The notes under the pieces: generated by a model
Databases searched by the model: none
What the model was told of the DNA's origin: nothing
What the model saw: only the letters and a program-made list of their open reading frames with translations
Assembly: GCA_947630135.1 (NCBI GenBank)
Contig: CANRGH010000008.1
Span: 1 to 64,000, forward strand
From: an uncultured Monoglobus sp.
GTDB taxonomy: Bacteria > Bacillota > Clostridia > Monoglobales > Monoglobaceae
Length of the DNA stretch: 64,000 nucleotides
Reading direction: 5' to 3'
Position numbers and translations under genes: made by a program
In this document: piece after piece, positions 6,710 through 14,007 of the stretch
How the letters are laid out: each line of letters starts with the position of its first letter
Numbering within the stretch: position 1 is the first letter of the stretch

Positions 6710-7948
6710 ATGAAATATGATTACTTGATAATCGGTAACTCGATCGCCGCTGTCGGCTGCATAGAGGGCATACGCGAAAATGACGGCGAGGGCAGCATCT
6801 GCGTCGTTACCGATGAGAATTACAGAGTTTACGGACGGCCGCTTATCTCATACTATCTGTGGAACAAGACCACCGAGAAAAAGATGCTGGGCTACAGGCC
6901 GGATAACTTTTATAAAAAGAATGACGTTGAGCTTATTCTCGGCGTCCGCGCCGAGAAGATCGACCCGGACAAAAAAACCGTAAGCCTCGCCGACGGACGG
7001 GAAATAGGCTACGGAAAGCTGCTGGTCGCCACGGGCTCGTCGCCGTTCGTGCCGCCCATGAAGGGGCTTGACAGCGTGGAGAAGCGGTTCAGCTTTATGA
7101 CGCTTGACGACGCGAAGGCTCTGGCGGAGGCGATAGACAAGGACAGCCGCGTGCTGATCGTGGGCGCGGGTCTTATCGGCCTCAAGTGCGCCGAGGGAAT
7201 AAGCGACAGAGTCGGCAGCCTTACAGTGGTAGATCTGGCCGACAGGATACTGCCGAGCATTCTTGACGCGAAGGGCTCGGCGATAGTTAAAAAGCATATC
7301 GAGGGCCACGGAGTCAAATTTTATTTAAACGACAGCGTGGCGGAGTTTAAGGACGGAACGGCGACGCTCTCAAGCGGCAAAAAGATAAAGTGTGACGCGG
7401 TTGTGATCGCGGTCGGCGTGAGGCCGAACGTCTCGCTTGTTTCCGACGCGGGCGGCAAGGTCAACCGCGGGATCGCCACCGACCTAAAGTGCGCGACAAC
7501 GCTTCCCGACGTGTACGCCGCGGGCGACTGCGCCGAGAGCCTGAACAGCGTGACCGGCCAAAACCAGGTGCTCGCGCTGCTGCCGAACGCCTATATGATG
7601 GGCCACGCGGCGGGCGTCAACATGAGCGGCGGTGAGGAGCTTTACGACGACGCGATACCGATGAACGCGATCGGCTTCTGGGGCCTGCACATAATAACCG
7701 CGGGCGACTACGAGGGCGAGGCTTACGTCAAGCGCAGCGGAACGAAATACAAAAAGCTCGTCACGTCGGGCGATACCCTAAGAGGCTTCATACTGATCGA
7801 CGAGATCGAGAGAGCGGGAATTTACACCCGTCTTGTGCGTGAGAAAACCCCGCTCAGCGAGATAGATTTTGAGGCGATAAAGGAGCGGCCGCAGGAAATG
7901 GCGTTTTCAAGAGCGGTCAGGAAGGATGACTTAGGAGGTGTCAAGTAA
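6710..7948 (+). CDS. FAD-dependent NAD(P)H oxidoreductase (glutamate synthase electron input)
   Basis: The 412-residue protein belongs to the pyridine nucleotide-disulfide/nitrite reductase-like flavoprotein family. The first dinucleotide fold starts at DYLIIGNSIAAVGCIEGI, with a variant of GxGxxG, and binds FAD. KLLVATGSSPFVPP is the usual FAD loop. The NAD(P)H fold is RVLIVGAGLIGLKCAEGI, and VYAAGDCAES is the second FAD motif. It would oxidise NAD(P)H and feed electrons through the iron-sulfur protein into the synthase, the job done by the unrelated GltD in other bacteria. The stop overlaps the start of the next gene by one base. Which nucleotide it uses cannot be told from the sequence. 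Confidence 0.9.
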   Translation: MKYDYLIIGNSIAAVGCIEGIRENDGEGSICVVTDENYRVYGRPLISYYLWNKTTEKKMLGYRPDNFYKKNDVELILGVRAEKIDPDKKTVSLADGREIGYGKLLVATGSSPFVPPMKGLDSVEKRFSFMTLDDAKALAEAIDKDSRVLIVGAGLIGLKCAEGISDRVGSLTVVDLADRILPSILDAKGSAIVKKHIEGHGVKFYLNDSVAEFKDGTATLSSGKKIKCDAVVIAVGVRPNVSLVSDAGGKVNRGIATDLKCATTLPDVYAAGDCAESLNSVTGQNQVLALLPNAYMMGHAAGVNMSGGEELYDDAIPMNAIGFWGLHIITAGDYEGEAYVKRSGTKYKKLVTSGDTLRGFILIDEIERAGIYTRLVREKTPLSEIDFEAIKERPQEMAFSRAVRKDDLGGVK

Positions 7949-8673
7949 TGAAGATCAACGCGGGTCTCACTTATTACGACGAGATCAACAAAAAAATCCG
8001 CGCCACCCGCGACAAAAAAGTTGAGGTTGACAACTGCCTGGGTCAGCGCTATATCGGCTGCGGTATCTCCGGCAAGGAGCTTATCGTGAACGGAACGCCC
8101 GGCAACGCTTTGGGAGCGTATCTGAACGGCGGCACCGTGACGGTCTACGGAAACGCGCAGGACGCCACCGGCGACACGATGAACGACGGCGTGATCTCGA
8201 TCCACGGTTCCTCGGGCGACGCCACGGGCTACGCGATGCGCGGCGGAAAGATTTTTGTTGAGGGCGACGCGGGCTACCGCGCGGGAATTCACATGAAGGC
8301 CTATAAGGAAAAGGTGCCGGTGCTGGTGATTGGCGGAAAGGCCGGAAGCTTTCTCGGCGAGTACCAGGCGGGCGGCTATATAATCGTTCTCGGCCTCGGC
8401 CACGACGACAGGAAAACGGTCGTGGAGCGGTTCTGCGCGACCGGAATGCACGGCGGCAAGATATACCTCCGCTGCGAGGAGCTGCCGTTTGATCTTCCGC
8501 CGCAGGTCAACGCCCGCAAGGCCGACAGAGACGACCTTGCCGAGATCGAGGAATATATCGACGAGTATATTGAGATGTTCGGCGGCGACAAGACGATAAT
8601 CATGAAGAAGAATTTCTTCGTGCTTACCCCCGACAGCAAAAATCAGTATAAGCAGATATACACTGCCTGCTAA
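7948..8673 (+). CDS. Glutamate synthase GXGXG (gltB C-terminal-like) subunit
   Basis: The 241-residue protein is the beta-helix domain that forms the C-terminus of bacterial GltB, here encoded alone. Repeated glycine turns are visible (GNALGAYLNGGTVTVYGNAQ, DATGDTMNDGVISIHGSSGD, ATGYAMRGGKIFVEGDAGYR). In GltB this domain holds the synthase and amidotransferase domains together and shapes the ammonia tunnel. It is the last gene of the operon. The C-terminal 60 residues add an acidic helix (DLAEIEEYIDEYIEMFGGDK) followed by a short tail. A strong terminator follows. Confidence 0.9.
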   Translation: MKINAGLTYYDEINKKIRATRDKKVEVDNCLGQRYIGCGISGKELIVNGTPGNALGAYLNGGTVTVYGNAQDATGDTMNDGVISIHGSSGDATGYAMRGGKIFVEGDAGYRAGIHMKAYKEKVPVLVIGGKAGSFLGEYQAGGYIIVLGLGHDDRKTVVERFCATGMHGGKIYLRCEELPFDLPPQVNARKADRDDLAEIEEYIDEYIEMFGGDKTIIMKKNFFVLTPDSKNQYKQIYTAC

Positions 8674-8706
8674 CGTAGGGATTAGCGATTAGGAAATAGA
8701 AAATAC
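8674..8706. repeat. GATTAG/GAATAG-type dispersed short repeat
   Basis: The bases after the last glutamate synthase gene read TAGGGATTAGCGATTAGG, then AAATAGAAAATACGCG. Related stretches occur at 64-91 and, partly on the opposite strand, at 57592-57655. All three lie in intergenic spaces directly after RNA or protein genes. Confidence 0.4.
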
Positions 8707-8717
8707 GCGCGGCTGAA

Positions 8718-8749
8718 GAGCGCATCGGCGGAACGGTGCGCTCTTTTTT
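8718..8749 (+). terminator. Terminator of the glutamate synthase operon
   Basis: GAGCGCATCG, loop GCGGAA and CGGTGCGCTC give a 10-bp stem with one G-U pair, followed directly by TTTTTT. Confidence 0.88.
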
Positions 8750-8768
8750 AGTCCGCGCGGCTTAAATT

Positions 8769-8843
8769 CCACAAAAATTCCACAAAGGCAACATATTCGC
8801 CACACAATCGCCGCTTATAATGGAACCGTGATCAGGAGATCAC
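8769..8843 (+). promoter_or_regulatory. Promoter region with three phased CCACAAA-type repeats
   Basis: CCACAAA occurs at 8769-8775 and 8780-8786, and CCACACA at 8800-8806, so the steps are 11 and 20 bp, close to one and two DNA turns. TATAAT lies at 8816-8821, but the expected -35 position has no TTGACA-like hexamer. Phased direct repeats upstream of a weak -35 are what an OmpR-type activator site looks like. A two-component system is encoded just downstream. A hairpin, GTGATC-AGGA-GATCAC (8828-8843), sits at the start of the leader. The regulator identity is inferred. Confidence 0.5.
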
Positions 8844-8868
8844 AAAAAACAGAAAGGAGCTGTTAAAT

Positions 8869-9384
8869 ATGAACGGCAAAGTTAAAAAAATATGCGCGGT
8901 TTTATCGGCGGCAGCGATTGTTGCGGCTATGGGCACGGCGTTTGCGGCGGAGGATGAAACGGCGGATTACGGTTTCAGAAAGGGAAAGGCGAACCATTAC
9001 GGCACAGGCGGCGAACAGACGTTTACGTATTCGCAGCAAACCGACGCGGAAAACGAGTCGGCGGACACGGCCGAATTCAGCTACAGACAGGGCAAGACCC
9101 ACAGAGGCGGCGCGGACAAAAGCCATATTGACAGCGAGGCGTTCGTTGAGGCGGGCATAATCGACCAAGCGGCCGCTGACGCCATATCCGAATACGCGGC
9201 GAAAAAGCATGAGGAGATAAGCGCCATGTATGAAAACACGGACAATATGAGCCCCGAGGAGCGTCATGCGGCGTTTGAGGAAAGAAAAGCTGCCCGCGCG
9301 GACGGACTTGACGAGCTCGTCGGCGCCGGGGTCATAACGGCGGAGCAGGCAGAAGCGATCAAAAATTACACTTCCGCGGAATAA
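8869..9384 (+). CDS. Small secreted protein, unknown function
   Basis: The 171-residue product has a clear Sec signal peptide (KICAVLSAAAIVAAMGTAFA, cleavage likely after AFA near residue 26). The mature part is polar, with a repeated pattern (YGFRKGKANHYG and FSYRQGKTHRGG) and then two helical segments of the type EAGIIDQAAADAISEYAAKK and GAGVITAEQAEAIKNY. The second pattern resembles short helical repeats seen in other small secreted Firmicute proteins. No enzyme motif is visible. AAAGGAGCTG precedes the ATG. It lies directly upstream of a two-component system on the same strand but between its own promoter and terminator, so it may be a target or sensor partner of that system; this is inference. 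Confidence 0.75.
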   Translation: MNGKVKKICAVLSAAAIVAAMGTAFAAEDETADYGFRKGKANHYGTGGEQTFTYSQQTDAENESADTAEFSYRQGKTHRGGADKSHIDSEAFVEAGIIDQAAADAISEYAAKKHEEISAMYENTDNMSPEERHAAFEERKAARADGLDELVGAGVITAEQAEAIKNYTSAE

Positions 9385-9398
9385 ATTTACCGAATATC

Positions 9399-9428
9399 GG
9401 AGGCGCGGCGGAAAACGCGCCTCCTTTT
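9399..9428 (+). terminator. Terminator after the small secreted protein gene
   Basis: GGAGGCGCG and CGCGCCTCC form a perfect 9-bp stem with loop GCGGAAAA, followed by TTTT. Confidence 0.8.
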
Positions 9429-9437
9429 CGATTTTGA

Positions 9438-9466
9438 TTGAAAAAATTATCGGATCGTGATATAAT
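9438..9466 (+). promoter_or_regulatory. Promoter of the two-component system
   Basis: TTGAAA (9438-9443), a 17-bp spacer and TATAAT (9461-9466). The expected transcript start is at about 9473, just before the GGAAGGAG ribosome site. Confidence 0.75.
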
Positions 9467-9489
9467 ATTTTTCGGAAGGAGCGGTGAAT

Positions 9490-10160
9490 GTGGCAAGAAT
9501 GCTTATAGTTGACGATGAGCCCGATATACGCGCGCTTGTGCGCCGATACGCCGAGCGCGAGGGCTATGAAACGGCGAGGCGGAAAACGGCATAGAGGCTG
9601 TTTCGATCTGCCGCGATGCGGATTTTGACGTTATAATCATGGACGCGATGCTGTCCGAGCTTGACGGCTTTTCGGCGTGTAAGGAAATACGCGCCATAAA
9701 GGATATCCCGGTCATAATGCTCTCCGCGCGCGGCGAGGAATATGACAAGCTGTTCGGCTTTGAGACCGGAGCGGACGATTATGTGGTAAAGCCGTTTTCC
9801 CCGCGCGAGCTGATGGCGCGCGTTAAGGTCGTGACGGGGCGGCACGGCGGCGCGGCGGAGAAAAATATAATAACGGCGGGAAAGATCACGATCGACACGC
9901 TCGGAAGGATTGTCTGCATAGACGGCGCGGAAACGGAGCTTACGGCGAAGGAATACGATCTGCTTTTATATCTCGTGAAAAACGAGGGCGCCGTCCTGAC
10001 GCGCGAGCGGATCTTAGACGCTGTCTGGGGTTATGAGTATTACCCGGCCGACAGGACGGTCGATTGGCAGATAAAGCAGCTCCGCGCGCATTTGGGAGAA
10101 TGCAGGGATTATATTGTCACGGTCAGAGGGGTGGGATATAAATTTGAAGCTCGACACTAA
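9490..10160 (+). pseudogene. OmpR-family response regulator, frameshifted near 9576
   Basis: From GTG 9490 (GGAAGGAG 9 bp upstream) the frame reads the start of a receiver domain (MLIVDDEPDIRALVRRYAER), then hits TAG at 9592-9594. One base further back the frame is open again and continues AENGIEAVSICRDADFDVII, MDAMLSELDGFSACKEIRAI with the phospho-acceptor Asp, VVKPFSPREL with the conserved Lys, and a winged-helix DNA-binding domain (AVLTRERILDAVWGYEYYPA, ending VRGVGYKFE). A single missing G in GCG(G)AGGCGG at about 9576 explains everything. The base could be truly lost or be a sequence error. Internal starts would lack the first third of the receiver. Confidence 0.85.
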
Positions 10161-11586
10161 ATCAATAGGTTTTAAGCTGTGGATATATTTCACGCTGTTC
10201 GCGGCGGTCATACTCGCTGCTTTGTGGCTGATGCAAACGGTGTTTTTGCAGAGTTTGTATACCTCCATGCAGAAGCATCAGATAAACAAAATCGCGGATG
10301 AGATATGCAGCGCGGAAAACACCGCGGCCGCTATTGACGAGCTCGCGGCTGACAATTCCGTGCTGATACTGCTCACAGACAGCAGCGGAAACATTATATA
10401 CAGCGCCGACGAGTATAGTCCGTCATACAGAACGGAAGCGCGCGGCCACGGCGGCGGGCAAAATCCGTACCGTGTCGGCGAGGAGCAGAACTGGCAGGAA
10501 GAGGCGTACCGCCGCCTGCCCGAGCACTATGATGATTTTCTCGAAAAGTTAGGCGCGGAAGACGGCGTGTGTTATGCGATCGACCGCGGCGACGGCGGCT
10601 CGCTTGTTTGCGGTCGGCGGCTTTCGGACGGAAATATTTTGTATATCAACACGGCCCTCGGCGCGGTGGGGCAGGCCGTTTCAATACTGCGGCTGCAGCT
10701 TTGCGCCGTCACGTTTCTCGCGCTTCTTCTCGGACTTTTTATCGCTGTGTGGATAGCGAGGCGGTTTTCAAAGCCCGTTTCCGAGCTTTCCGAGCAGTCG
10801 CTCAAAATGGCAAGCGGCGACTTCGGCCTGAAATTCAACAAAGGCTTTTGCTCCGAGACCGACAGGCTCGCCTCGTCTCTCGAATATGCTGCCGCGAAAA
10901 TCGCCGAAACCGATAAGCTGCGCCGCGAGCTGCTCGCGAATGTGTCGCACGATCTGCGTACGCCGCTCACCATGATCAAGGGTTACGCGGAGCTTATACG
11001 CGACCTTGACGGCAGCGCGGACGCGGGCAAAGATGCGGAAATTATTATCCGCGAATCGGACAGACTTTCGCTTCTCGTAAACGACATTCTCGATTATTCA
11101 AAGCTCCAGTCGGGCGCGGCGGCGTTTGAATTTGAGAGCGTCGATCTGAGCGCCGTTGCGGAAAGAACGGCGGAGCAATTTTCGGCGGTGTGCAAATCGG
11201 ACGGCATTGAGATAATCACCGCGATCGAGCCTGAAAAATATGTCCGCGCGGACGCGCGCAGGATCGAGCAGGTGTTTTATAATCTTATCTCAAACGCGGC
11301 CGCGCATGTCGGCGGGGATAAGCGCGTTTATGTTTCGGTCGCGGAAAAGGACGGAGCCGTCCGCGCGGAGATCCGCGACAACGGCTCAGGAATAAGCGCC
11401 GACGAGCTTGAGCATATATGGGACAGATACTTCACATCAAAAAAGCGCGGCTCGAACGGACTTGGGCTGTCGATAGTAAAGGAGATACTGACCGCTCACG
11501 ACGCGCGCTTCGGCGCGCAGAGCGAAACGGGCAAGGGCAGCGTGTTCTGGTTTGAATTGCCGAAAGCGCGGCAGGATTTGCCGTGA
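10144..11586 (+). CDS. Sensor histidine kinase
   Basis: The protein has about 480 residues and starts at TTG 10144, after GAGGGGTGGG and 17 bases inside the response regulator gene. An upstream in-frame codon at 10114 has no ribosome site. Order of parts: a first membrane helix (LWIYFTLFAAVILAALWLMQ), an extracytoplasmic sensor of about 140 residues, a second helix (LCAVTFLALLLGLFIAVWIA), HAMP, HisKA with the phosphorylated His in LLANVSHDLRTPLTMIKGYA, and HATPase_c (N box FYNLISNAAAHVGG, G1 EIRDNGSGIS, G2 SNGLGLSIVKEIL). It is complete. If the neighbouring regulator is really broken, this kinase has lost its cognate partner or speaks to another one. Confidence 0.9.
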   Translation: MKLDTKSIGFKLWIYFTLFAAVILAALWLMQTVFLQSLYTSMQKHQINKIADEICSAENTAAAIDELAADNSVLILLTDSSGNIIYSADEYSPSYRTEARGHGGGQNPYRVGEEQNWQEEAYRRLPEHYDDFLEKLGAEDGVCYAIDRGDGGSLVCGRRLSDGNILYINTALGAVGQAVSILRLQLCAVTFLALLLGLFIAVWIARRFSKPVSELSEQSLKMASGDFGLKFNKGFCSETDRLASSLEYAAAKIAETDKLRRELLANVSHDLRTPLTMIKGYAELIRDLDGSADAGKDAEIIIRESDRLSLLVNDILDYSKLQSGAAAFEFESVDLSAVAERTAEQFSAVCKSDGIEIITAIEPEKYVRADARRIEQVFYNLISNAAAHVGGDKRVYVSVAEKDGAVRAEIRDNGSGISADELEHIWDRYFTSKKRGSNGLGLSIVKEILTAHDARFGAQSETGKGSVFWFELPKARQDLP

Positions 11587-11628
11587 CCGTTATTGTGAAT
11601 TGACCGCAAATAAATATGTTAAAAATAT

Positions 11629-11667
11629 AACGTTCCCCTTGACAAGAGGGGAACGTTAATATAAAAT
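11629..11667 (+). promoter_or_regulatory. Palindrome-embedded promoter of the aconitase operon
   Basis: A large inverted repeat (AACGTTCCCCT at 11629-11639 and AGGGGAACGTT at 11647-11657) is centred on TTGACA (11639-11644), the likely -35 box. TAAAAT at 11662-11667 gives a 17-bp spacer. A dimeric regulator bound here would sit on the -35 element, as a repressor does. The stem could also act as a weak terminator for the kinase gene, but it is not followed by a T run. The regulator is unknown. Confidence 0.6.
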
Positions 11668-11710
11668 ATTTAAGAGAGATTTTAAACAACAAAGAACAGG
11701 AGATGATGTA

Positions 11711-13642
11711 ATGGGCTTGACACTTACAGAAAAGATTTTGCGGAGCCACATTGTCGAGGGCGAGCCTGTCAAGGGCAGCGAGATCGGCATCCGCATCGAC
11801 CAGACTTTGACTCAAGACGCCACGGGAACAATGGCATACCTTGAGTTTGAGGCTATGGGCGTGCCCAGAGTCAAGACAGAAAAATCGGTGGCCTATATTG
11901 ACCACAACACGCTGCAGAGCGGCTTTGAAAACGCGGACGATCACAGATTTATCGGCAGCGTGTGCAAAAAACACGGAATTTATTTCTCCCGTCCCGGCAA
12001 CGGAATTTGCCATCAGGTTCATCTGGAGCGCTTCGGCATTCCGGGCAAGACCCTGATCGGTTCCGACAGCCACACTCCCACGGGCGGCGGCATAGGCATG
12101 ATCGCCATAGGCGCCGGCGGAATGGACGTGGCGGTCTCGATGGGCGGCGGAACTTATTATATTACATATCCGAAGATAGTCAAGGTGGAGCTTTCGGGCA
12201 GATTGAGCCCGTGGGTTGCCGCCAAGGACGTTATTCTGGAAGTGCTGCGCGTTATGTCGGTAAAGGGCGGCGTCGGCAAGGTCATTGAGTATTGCGGCGA
12301 GGGCGTTAAGACCCTTTCGGTCCCCGAGCGCGCGACGATAACCAATATGGGCGCCGAGCTTGGCGCGACGACCTCGATCTTCCCCTCCGACGACACCACA
12401 AGAGAGTTTTTAAAGGCCCAGGGCAGAGAGCAGGATTACACTGAGCTCAAAGCCGACGACGACGCGGAATACGACGAGATAATAAAGATTGATTTGAGTG
12501 AGCTTGAGCCTATGGCGGCCTGCCCTCATTCGCCCGACAACGTTAAGAAGATATCGGAGCTCGCGGGCATGAAGATCGATCAGGTCTGCATAGGCTCGTG
12601 CACAAACTCGTCGCTGCTTGATATGCTCAAGGTGGCGTATATACTGGACGGCAAGACGGTCGATCCCGGCGTTTCGCTGGCGATCGCGCCCGGCTCCAAG
12701 CAGGTTCTCAACATGATCGCCGAAAACGGAGCCCTCGGCAAGATGATCGACGCGGGCGCGCGAATTTTGGAGAGCGCATGCGGCCCCTGCATAGGCATGG
12801 GCCAGTCCCCCAACTCGGGCGGAATTTCGCTGAGGACGTTCAACAGAAATTTTGAGGGCAGAAGCGGAACCAAGGACGGACAAATCTATCTCGTGTCTCC
12901 CGAGGTCGCGGCGGTTTCGGCTCTGGCCGGAGTTATGACCGACCCGAGAACCTTGGGCGACATGCCTAAGTTCACCCTGCCCGAGGTGTTCACGATCAAC
13001 GACAATATGGTCGTTCCCCCGATCGAGGCCGAGAGAATGGATGAGGTCGAAGTTCTCCGCGGCCCCAACATCAAGCCGTTCCCGGTTTCCGAGCCGCTGC
13101 TCGACACGATCGACGCGAAGTGCGGCCTCAAGGTGGGCGACAATATCACGACCGACCACATTATGCCCGCGGGAGCCAAGATACTGCCTCTGCGCTCAAA
13201 CATTCCGAAGATCTCGGAATACTGCTTCGCGGTGTGCGACGAGGAGTTCCCCAAGAGGGCGCTTGAGCTTAAACGCAGCATAGTAGTGGGCGGCAGCAAC
13301 TACGGTCAGGGCTCGTCAAGAGAACACGCGGCGCTCGCCCCGCTCTATCTGGGAGTCAAGGCCGTGCTTGTCAAGTCGTTCGCGAGAATTCATATGGCGA
13401 ATTTGATCAACGCGGGAATTATCCCTATGACGTTCGCGAACGAGGCGGATTACGACAGGATCGACCAGATGGACGATCTGCTTATCGAGAATGTGCGCGC
13501 ACAGATCGAGAGCAGCGACAGGCTTAAGATCAAGGACGTTACCAAGGACTTTGAGTTCGAGGCGAAGATAGACCTGTCGGAGCGCCAGCGGAAAATGCTG
13601 CTCGCAGGTGGACTTTTGAATTACACAAAAAATAATGCATAA
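11711..13642 (+). CDS. Aconitate hydratase
   Basis: The 643-residue enzyme interconverts citrate and isocitrate through cis-aconitate with a 4Fe-4S cluster. Visible family motifs include YIDHNTLQSGFENADDHRF, GSDSHTPTGGGIGMIAIGAG, the cluster cysteines in CIGSCTNSSLLDML and ESACGPCIGMGQSPNSGG, and the C-terminal swivel domain with VVGGSNYGQGSSREHAALAP. The length of about 640 residues matches the shorter bacterial aconitases of Clostridia and mitochondria-like type, well below the roughly 890 residues of AcnA. CAGGAGATGATGTA precedes the ATG. It is followed by isocitrate dehydrogenase. No citrate synthase is seen in the window. Confidence 0.93.
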   Translation: MGLTLTEKILRSHIVEGEPVKGSEIGIRIDQTLTQDATGTMAYLEFEAMGVPRVKTEKSVAYIDHNTLQSGFENADDHRFIGSVCKKHGIYFSRPGNGICHQVHLERFGIPGKTLIGSDSHTPTGGGIGMIAIGAGGMDVAVSMGGGTYYITYPKIVKVELSGRLSPWVAAKDVILEVLRVMSVKGGVGKVIEYCGEGVKTLSVPERATITNMGAELGATTSIFPSDDTTREFLKAQGREQDYTELKADDDAEYDEIIKIDLSELEPMAACPHSPDNVKKISELAGMKIDQVCIGSCTNSSLLDMLKVAYILDGKTVDPGVSLAIAPGSKQVLNMIAENGALGKMIDAGARILESACGPCIGMGQSPNSGGISLRTFNRNFEGRSGTKDGQIYLVSPEVAAVSALAGVMTDPRTLGDMPKFTLPEVFTINDNMVVPPIEAERMDEVEVLRGPNIKPFPVSEPLLDTIDAKCGLKVGDNITTDHIMPAGAKILPLRSNIPKISEYCFAVCDEEFPKRALELKRSIVVGGSNYGQGSSREHAALAPLYLGVKAVLVKSFARIHMANLINAGIIPMTFANEADYDRIDQMDDLLIENVRAQIESSDRLKIKDVTKDFEFEAKIDLSERQRKMLLAGGLLNYTKNNA

Positions 13643-13650
13643 TACCGTTC

Positions 13651-13947
13651 CCGTCAGCCTCGCCCTCCTTCAGGAGGGAGAGGTGGCGCCGAAGGCGACG
13701 GAGAGGGAGGCGAACGAACGTAGGGATATAACTCCCTCTCAGTCTGCTTCGCAGACAGCTCTCCCCCTTAAAAGGAGGCGGACGACCCCGGCCGCCCGTC
13801 AGCCTCGCCCCTTGGGGAGAGGTGGATTTTCGCCGAAGGCGAAAAGACGGAGAGGGGTTTCCGATGCGACTCGGAACACAAACCCCTCTCAGTCTGCTTC
13901 GCAGACAACTCTCCCCCTTAAAAGGAGGCGAGCCGGCCCCGGCCGCA
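13651..13947. repeat. Tandem pair of structured ~150-bp repeat units between acn and icd
   Basis: Two units (about 13651-13795 and 13796-13947) share the same order of blocks: CCGTCAGCCTCGCCC, GGAGAGGTGG, GCCGAAGGCG, ACGGAGAGGG, CTCTCAGTCTGCTTCGCAGA and CTCCCCCTTAAAAGGAGGCG, ending CGGCCGC. Many blocks are complementary inside the unit, so the RNA would fold strongly. They resemble the non-coding palindromic repeats scattered in gut Clostridia genomes. ORFs across it are low-complexity (SQSASQT..., LPLKRRR repeated) and are rejected. Unlike a CRISPR array, it has only two units and no short spacers. Confidence 0.7.
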
Positions 13948-13953
13948 AATATG

Positions 13954-13972
13954 GGCGGATATTATCCGCCCG
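13954..13972. repeat. GGGCGGATATTATCCGCCC palindrome, copy 1
   Basis: This is a 19-base near-perfect palindrome 35 bp before the isocitrate dehydrogenase start. An identical copy lies at 57663-57681 upstream of the M18 aminopeptidase gene, again a short distance before the ribosome site. Confidence 0.7.
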
Positions 13973-14007
13973 TGAAAAAATCAATAATAACTCAAGGAGG
14001 AAAAAAC

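Noticed and set aside
9560-9600. Programmed -1 frameshifting in the response regulator gene
   Set aside because: GGAAAAC is present but is not in the X XXY YYZ phase, and the conserved receiver sequence is best restored by one missing G before it.
13651-13947. CRISPR array
   Set aside because: There are only two long units with variable middle parts, no short repeat-spacer pattern and no cas genes.
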